28,008 bases of DNA from Lachnospiraceae bacterium UBA7026 (lineage in GTDB: Bacteria; Bacillota; Clostridia; Lachnospirales; Lachnospiraceae). The notes under the pieces were generated by a model, which did not search any database, was not told where the DNA came from, and was given only the letters and a program-made list of their open reading frames with translations. The stretch covers positions 1-28,008 of the forward strand of contig DLBH01000073.1 of NCBI GenBank assembly GCA_002494165.1. The letters run 5' to 3'. This document shows positions 24,901 through 28,008 of the stretch, one piece after another. Positions within the stretch are counted from its first letter, which is position 1. Every line of letters begins with the position of its first letter. The position numbers and the translations under genes were made by a program.

Positions 24901-25439
24901 ATCTGCTCGGTCACCATATACCTTCCGGAAATCTCCTGTTCAAATTCAGAAAATACCAGAGCCAGCTCTCTGCATTTGGACTGGAGGACCGGCCTGTCTC
25001 CCAGCTTTCCGGCCGTCTCTTCCAGATCCTTCCAGGACACTCCATAGCTGACCATCTCCATGAGGGCACTCTTCATCTCATCGATAAAGCCTGCTTTCCT
25101 CACACTTCGTTTAAAATAAGCCAGCTCGTCTTCCTTCCTGGATAAGATCCGGCGCAGGATCATGGCCACGCCAAGATCCTCCAGAATCTCAGCCGGCACA
25201 TAGCCTGCCTCATCGAAGATCCGGTAGGCCAGCCTGTGAAAGCTGACCACATCAATATTAAAAAAACCTTTTTTCGGGTGCAGTTCAACCATCCTTCTTT
25301 GCATCTCCAGACTGAACTGCTCCGGAACGACCAGAAAATAATTCTTTTCAGAATGCCGGCAGGACTGGTCCACAATCTCCCTCAGCATACTTTCCGTCTT
25401 TCCCTGCCCGCTTTTTCCGGCAATCAAACGCAGTGCCAT
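21990..25439 (-). CDS. addB: ATP-dependent helicase/deoxyribonuclease subunit B (AddB)
   Basis: AddB is the partner nuclease of AddA and recognises Chi. The 1149-residue protein opens with a Walker-type GKSGQGKT (8-15), has an inactive helicase-like body (VPEQFSLEMQRRM, FILGMNDGKIPP), and ends with a RecB-type nuclease containing DYK in RIVDYKSG (951-958). Four cysteines for the iron-sulfur clasp are present: Cys794, Cys1109, Cys1112 and Cys1118. ATG 25439 follows GGGGTGGTTGCT; a GTG three codons earlier is less likely. It is the first of addB-addA-methyltransferase and starts 28 bp after the ispG stop, with no obvious promoter of its own. Confidence 0.97.
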   Translation of the reverse strand: MALRLIAGKSGQGKTESMLREIVDQSCRHSEKNYFLVVPEQFSLEMQRRMVELHPKKGFFNIDVVSFHRLAYRIFDEAGYVPAEILEDLGVAMILRRILSRKEDELAYFKRSVRKAGFIDEMKSALMEMVSYGVSWKDLEETAGKLGDRPVLQSKCRELALVFSEFEQEISGRYMVTEQILTLASDYVSSSGLTRDNEFYFDGFTGFTPVQLEFLGELLSVAANVHVTVTIPARDGAQAEELMSDEEELFSFSRKFIGSLLALCRERKADLLPVTVLNHRPAPRFKDNPELYFLEEYAFRIRKKAWEDVPSHLHIMACHRQDDEVDFALRQVEYLVRKKGIRYRDCALLCGDVAEYETAFRRKADLLKLPVFVDSKKRLSYHSGVEALRALLHLAEKDYSYESVFRYLKAGMSDFLDEETDFLENYVLSAGVRGRSMWSKPFERRLAGKSQETLARLEALRLRLMEETGDFVKACSGKRVTVRARMEAIFMAMDRLDFPGKLERMARQAEETGDHIRAGEHRRLFQLLLDLLDKIVMIFGEEIMSLKEVSEILDAGLESLGLGLAPLTMDQLVLGDLKRTRLTDIKVLFILGMNDGKIPPVLEDGGLLKDEDKELLREYGLSLSAGLLERSMEDEFYMYMAFSRPSEDLYFSYSAIGRGNDQLRPSPLIGTCKGLFPKLEEQAYPADTGSWYFGIDDSRQLLIEGLGRIRKKKPAWLEQAEGEDMAEPDRKDRVFLMLARYWMEEAACQEEYAAYLDKLNLKKRTRYVSPALVEELYGKELYSSVSRLETFSACPFSYLCNYGLELRDREEFVLQDTDFGNLFHTALRYFSDQVKRSGYRWKELPEEDRARFLEEAMKLAMEENKVEAFGGSARNEYQISRVHRILDRTVRAIQLQLKNSAFEPDRFESSFGFRGQGGSTSFVLEDGRQLTLHGIIDRVDLCQEDKEVLLRIVDYKSGDRNVNLEDIYFGLQLQLMLYLEAAVDIYGRETGKEVVPAGIFYYRFQDPLYRADRFDEDKYWQSFRMKGYANSSQDILDKLEEGYKGLYSMAVDRKKGDGSPTARSQVMTTEDFRDMRHHVVATARKLAERIYSGEMAPEPYQKANKTDGCRYCRYLSVCGFGEGLFKDYYRRLQSFTSEEVLEKIREEEE

Positions 25440-25467
25440 AGCAACCACCCCACTCTATCTCTGTCTA

Positions 25468-26550
25468 TTAGTCATTATTGTCCTGAAGCCCCTGCCTCCG
25501 GAAGGCCAGCAGCTCCTGACGGAGGCTCTCCAAGAGTTCTGCCTCCGGAACCTTGCGAATGACCTCCCCTTTACGGATCAACAGTCCGACTCCCTTGCCT
25601 CCGGCTATACCCAGGTCTGCCTCCTTTGCTTCCCCGGGTCCATTCACCACGCAGCCCATCACTGCCACTTTCAGGCTGAGGTCATCAAATTCTGAGACCA
25701 TCTTCTCCACCTGGTTGGCCAGACCGATCAGGTCGATACTGGTCCTGCCACAGGTGGGGCAGGATACGACCTCTATTCCGCCCTGTCTCAGTCCAAGGGT
25801 CCTCAGAATCTGCTTGGCTGAGGCGATCTCATTGACTGGATCTCCGGTCAGAGATACCCTGATGGTATCGCCTATGCCCTGATTGAGGATCAGACCCAGA
25901 CCTATGGCGGACTTAATATTTCCTCGAAAGAGGGTCCCGGCCTCTGTAATCCCCACATGGAGAGGATAAGCACACTGGGGTGCCAGCAGTTCGTGGGCTC
26001 TGGCACACATAAGCACATCTGAAGACTTGATGCTGACCACAATCTGGTCATAATCCATGGCTTCAATCATGGCTACCTTATCCAGGGCACTCTCCACCAG
26101 TCCTTCCGCAGTCACCTTACCGTACTTTTCCACCAGGTCCTTTTCCAGGGAACCACTGTTGACCCCCACGCGGATGGGAACCCCGTACTCCCTGGCCTTG
26201 TCGACCACTGCCCGGACCCGGTCCTCCGACCCTATGTTACCCGGGTTAATTCTGATCTTATCCGCACCGTTCTCTATGGCAGCTATGGCCATGCGGTAGT
26301 CAAAATGAATATCCGCCACAATAGGGATATGGATTCTCTTTTTAATCTTGCCCAGGGCTTCTGCCGCCTCCAGGGTGGGGACTGTAGACCGGATGATCTC
26401 ACAGCCTGCCGCCTCCAGCTCCAGAATCTGGGCCACGGTCGCCTCCACATCCTCTGTCTTTGTATTGGTCATGGACTGGATCAGAATGGGATTACCAGCT
26501 CCGATAACGCGGTCTCCGATTCTTATCTCCTTTGTGTGATCTCTATACAT
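25468..26550 (-). CDS. ispG: 4-hydroxy-3-methylbut-2-en-1-yl diphosphate synthase (flavodoxin)
   Basis: IspG (GcpE) converts MEcPP to HMBPP in the MEP isoprenoid pathway with a 4Fe-4S cluster. The 360-residue two-domain form has a TIM-barrel half (ILIQSMTNTKTEDV, PIVADIHFDYRMAI, KIRINPGNIG) and a cluster domain with Cys264-X2-Cys267 and Cys300, plus the catalytic Glu307 in NGPGEAKEAD. ATG 26550 follows AAAGGGTGAAAAT; an in-frame start at 26589 would lie in the terminator-like hairpin and is rejected. rseP lies upstream, as in the common dxr-rseP-ispG order, but a hairpin with a T-run ends only 20 bp before this ATG. Confidence 0.97.
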   Translation of the reverse strand: MYRDHTKEIRIGDRVIGAGNPILIQSMTNTKTEDVEATVAQILELEAAGCEIIRSTVPTLEAAEALGKIKKRIHIPIVADIHFDYRMAIAAIENGADKIRINPGNIGSEDRVRAVVDKAREYGVPIRVGVNSGSLEKDLVEKYGKVTAEGLVESALDKVAMIEAMDYDQIVVSIKSSDVLMCARAHELLAPQCAYPLHVGITEAGTLFRGNIKSAIGLGLILNQGIGDTIRVSLTGDPVNEIASAKQILRTLGLRQGGIEVVSCPTCGRTSIDLIGLANQVEKMVSEFDDLSLKVAVMGCVVNGPGEAKEADLGIAGGKGVGLLIRKGEVIRKVPEAELLESLRQELLAFRRQGLQDNND

Positions 26551-26570
26551 ATTTTCACCCTTTCCTTTTG

Positions 26571-26618
26571 AAAAAACAGGCTGCCGCACTCGTTCTCTTT
26601 TCCGTAAGTACGGCAGCC
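26571..26618 (-). terminator. Terminator-like hairpin just upstream of ispG (possible attenuator)
   Basis: On the minus strand, GGCTGCCGTACT (26618-26607) pairs with AGTGCGGCAGCC (26590-26579) over 12 bp with one G-U pair, followed by TGTTTTTT. It lies about 107 bp after the rseP stop and 20 bp before the ispG ATG. A competing pairing for its 5' arm exists upstream (26675-26685). Confidence 0.75.
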
Positions 26619-26724
26619 TTCTGCCATCAAATATAGTACTCCCGTCTGAACCAGGGGGAAAATCTATCCCTGCAGGCAGACAGCCAGCTATAGTCTTAAA
26701 TTGTAACAGGGCAGGACCTAAAGG

Positions 26725-27765
26725 TCATCCCACAAAAATATTATGAATATCGTTAGCCATAATCAGAACCATCAAAGCCATCAGCACAACAATTCCGGCA
26801 AAATGTACCATACCCTCTTTCTCAGGATCAATCTTCTTGCCGCGGATCATCTCCACAATGATGAAAACCAGCCGGCCTCCATCCAGGGCAGGAAGAGGAA
26901 GCAGGTTCATCACACCCAGGTTGGCACTGAGCAGAATGGCAAAACTCAGCATGCTCAAAATGACAGCCTTGCTGCCGTAGGGGGCAGACTCCTCGTAGGT
27001 ATCCCCGATGGCATCCACGATACCCACCGGACCAGATACCTGCTTGACGGAAAACTTACCCAGAATCAGATACTTCAAACTCATCAAAGTAGACTTAATC
27101 TGATAGCGGACTTCCAGAAAGCTGTACTTGATCGTGCCCAGCAGACCCTGGGAGACATCATCAGTCATGGTCACACCGAAAATATAGCGGTCCTGGTCCG
27201 GGTCCACCTTCCTGACCACCTGGGTCTCCACTCTCTTGCCGTCTCTCTCATAGACCACATCCACCTCCGCCTTGTCATCGTGGAGGAAATTAAAAAGTGT
27301 GATCTCCCTGAAATTATAAATTCTTGACCCGTCCAGACTGATGATCCGGTCCCCGGGCCTGAGTCCGGCTTCATAGGCACCACTGGTCTCGTCCACCGTA
27401 CCTAAAACTGCCGGGTCGGCCCCACCGATTCCCACCACAAAGAGGGCCAGGATAAAGGCAAGGATAAAATTAAAGAAAGGGCCTGCGAAAATCACGGCAA
27501 AGCGGGCCAGGGCAGACTTGCTGCCAAAAGCTCTCGGGTCTGTACTATCCCCGTCCTCGCCAAGCATCATACAGCAGCCTCCGAAGGGCAGCAGCTTGAT
27601 ACCATATTTGGTCTCTCCAATCTGCTTGCCGATGAGGGTCGGTCCGATTCCTATGGCGAACTCCTCAACCAGGATACCATTCTTCTTGGCTACCAGGCAG
27701 TGTCCCAGCTCATGGAAAATGATGACGGCACTAAACAGCAGCAGAGCCAGAATAATTTTTACCAT
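26725..27765 (-). CDS. rseP: RIP metalloprotease RseP (site-2 protease family)
   Basis: RseP/RasP is an integral-membrane zinc protease that cleaves anti-sigma factors and signal-peptide remnants inside the membrane. The 346-residue protein has the active-site helix with H18-E19-L-G-H22, a second transmembrane segment (FAVIFAGPFFNFILAFILALF), one PDZ domain (about 120-190, EAGLRPGDRIISLDG), and the third zinc ligand in PLPALDGGR (LDG at 294-296). The C-terminal helix ends in IHNIFVG. ATG 27765 follows GAAGGATTATT. A promoter with an extended -10 lies about 100 bp upstream, so it can be transcribed apart from whatever precedes it. Confidence 0.96.
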   Translation of the reverse strand: MVKIILALLLFSAVIIFHELGHCLVAKKNGILVEEFAIGIGPTLIGKQIGETKYGIKLLPFGGCCMMLGEDGDSTDPRAFGSKSALARFAVIFAGPFFNFILAFILALFVVGIGGADPAVLGTVDETSGAYEAGLRPGDRIISLDGSRIYNFREITLFNFLHDDKAEVDVVYERDGKRVETQVVRKVDPDQDRYIFGVTMTDDVSQGLLGTIKYSFLEVRYQIKSTLMSLKYLILGKFSVKQVSGPVGIVDAIGDTYEESAPYGSKAVILSMLSFAILLSANLGVMNLLPLPALDGGRLVFIIVEMIRGKKIDPEKEGMVHFAGIVVLMALMVLIMANDIHNIFVG

Positions 27766-27869
27766 AATAATCCTTCATATTCCTTTCTGTGAAAACCAGC
27801 CAGACAGGGTCATGTTGACTTGCGGCCTTGCCGGCTTTCCAATTAATCGATAGTTACGAATCTGACAGG

Positions 27870-27897
27870 AGTATATCATATCCCCCTGAAAAATCAA
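27870..27897 (-). promoter_or_regulatory. Predicted sigma-A promoter of rseP
   Basis: TTGATT (27897-27892), a 16-bp spacer and TATACT (27875-27870) with an extended TG (TGATATACT) lie on the minus strand, in a short AT-rich patch. The leader would be about 100 nt. Confidence 0.6.
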
Positions 27898-28008
27898 TCA
27901 AAAAAATGTAAAATTTTGGTGAATACGCATTTCAGCTTCTGACCAGTCGGGCAAACCCTTTTCCAGGTGTCAGCCACCACAGGACCGCTGTCCGTTTTTC
28001 CCGGAGTC

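Noticed and set aside
27894..28007. Minus-strand open frame entering from the window edge, possible tail of an upstream gene such as dxr
   Set aside because: Only 37 codons are visible, they do not resemble the DXR C-terminus, and the stop lies in the AT-rich promoter patch.

Overview
This is a housekeeping segment of a bacterial chromosome, most likely from a clostridial Firmicute of Lachnospiraceae type. The evidence is family-level only: ribonuclease Y, AddAB instead of RecBCD, ScpAB, a Gram-positive type SOS box in front of recA, strong AGGAGG ribosome-binding sites, and a biotin-dependent sodium-pump decarboxylase cluster. All genes but two lie on the minus strand. No prophage, insertion sequence, CRISPR array, tRNA or rRNA is visible.

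Layout, left to right. 1-3684 (minus): a sodium-translocating decarboxylase operon, transcribed as carboxyltransferase, OadG-like small membrane subunit, biotin carrier, and OadB-type membrane pump (cut by the window edge). This order matches the mmdA-D-C-B order of methylmalonyl-CoA decarboxylases. A 745-bp AT-rich divergent region with a good promoter, a dyad and a long-spaced inverted repeat separates it from a plus-strand phosphoribosyltransferase-like gene (4430-5071) that ends in a clear terminator. 5293-6941 (minus): scpA and scpB, the SMC partners. 7040-8953: glgB. 9057-9632: xpt. 10103-11653: rny. 11857-13604: recA then recX, with two SOS boxes over the recA promoter. 13713-14210: queF. 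14562-15903: thyA then dfrA, the thymidylate/folate pair. 16125-16463 (plus): a small membrane-anchored protein of unknown role with its own promoter and terminator. 16562-17440: hslO (Hsp33). 17547-25439: addB, addA and a SAM methyltransferase, overlapping head to tail. 25468-26550: ispG. 26725-27765: rseP with its own promoter.

The genes serve DNA repair (addAB, recA, recX), chromosome segregation (scpAB), nucleotide and folate supply (thyA, dfrA, xpt), tRNA modification (queF), RNA decay (rny), isoprenoid synthesis (ispG), redox proteostasis (hslO), regulated proteolysis (rseP), glycogen branching (glgB) and decarboxylation energetics.

I found no convincing new multi-gene system. The least ordinary signal is in the spacers: four unrelated short tandem-repeat arrays (periods about 57, 30, 43 and 26 bp), each downstream of a minus-strand gene. 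In two cases the array includes the last codons and stop codon of the gene. Next in interest are a terminator-like hairpin just ahead of ispG, a phosphoribosyltransferase-like protein without the usual acidic PRPP-loop pair, and a carboxyltransferase with altered oxyanion-hole motifs.
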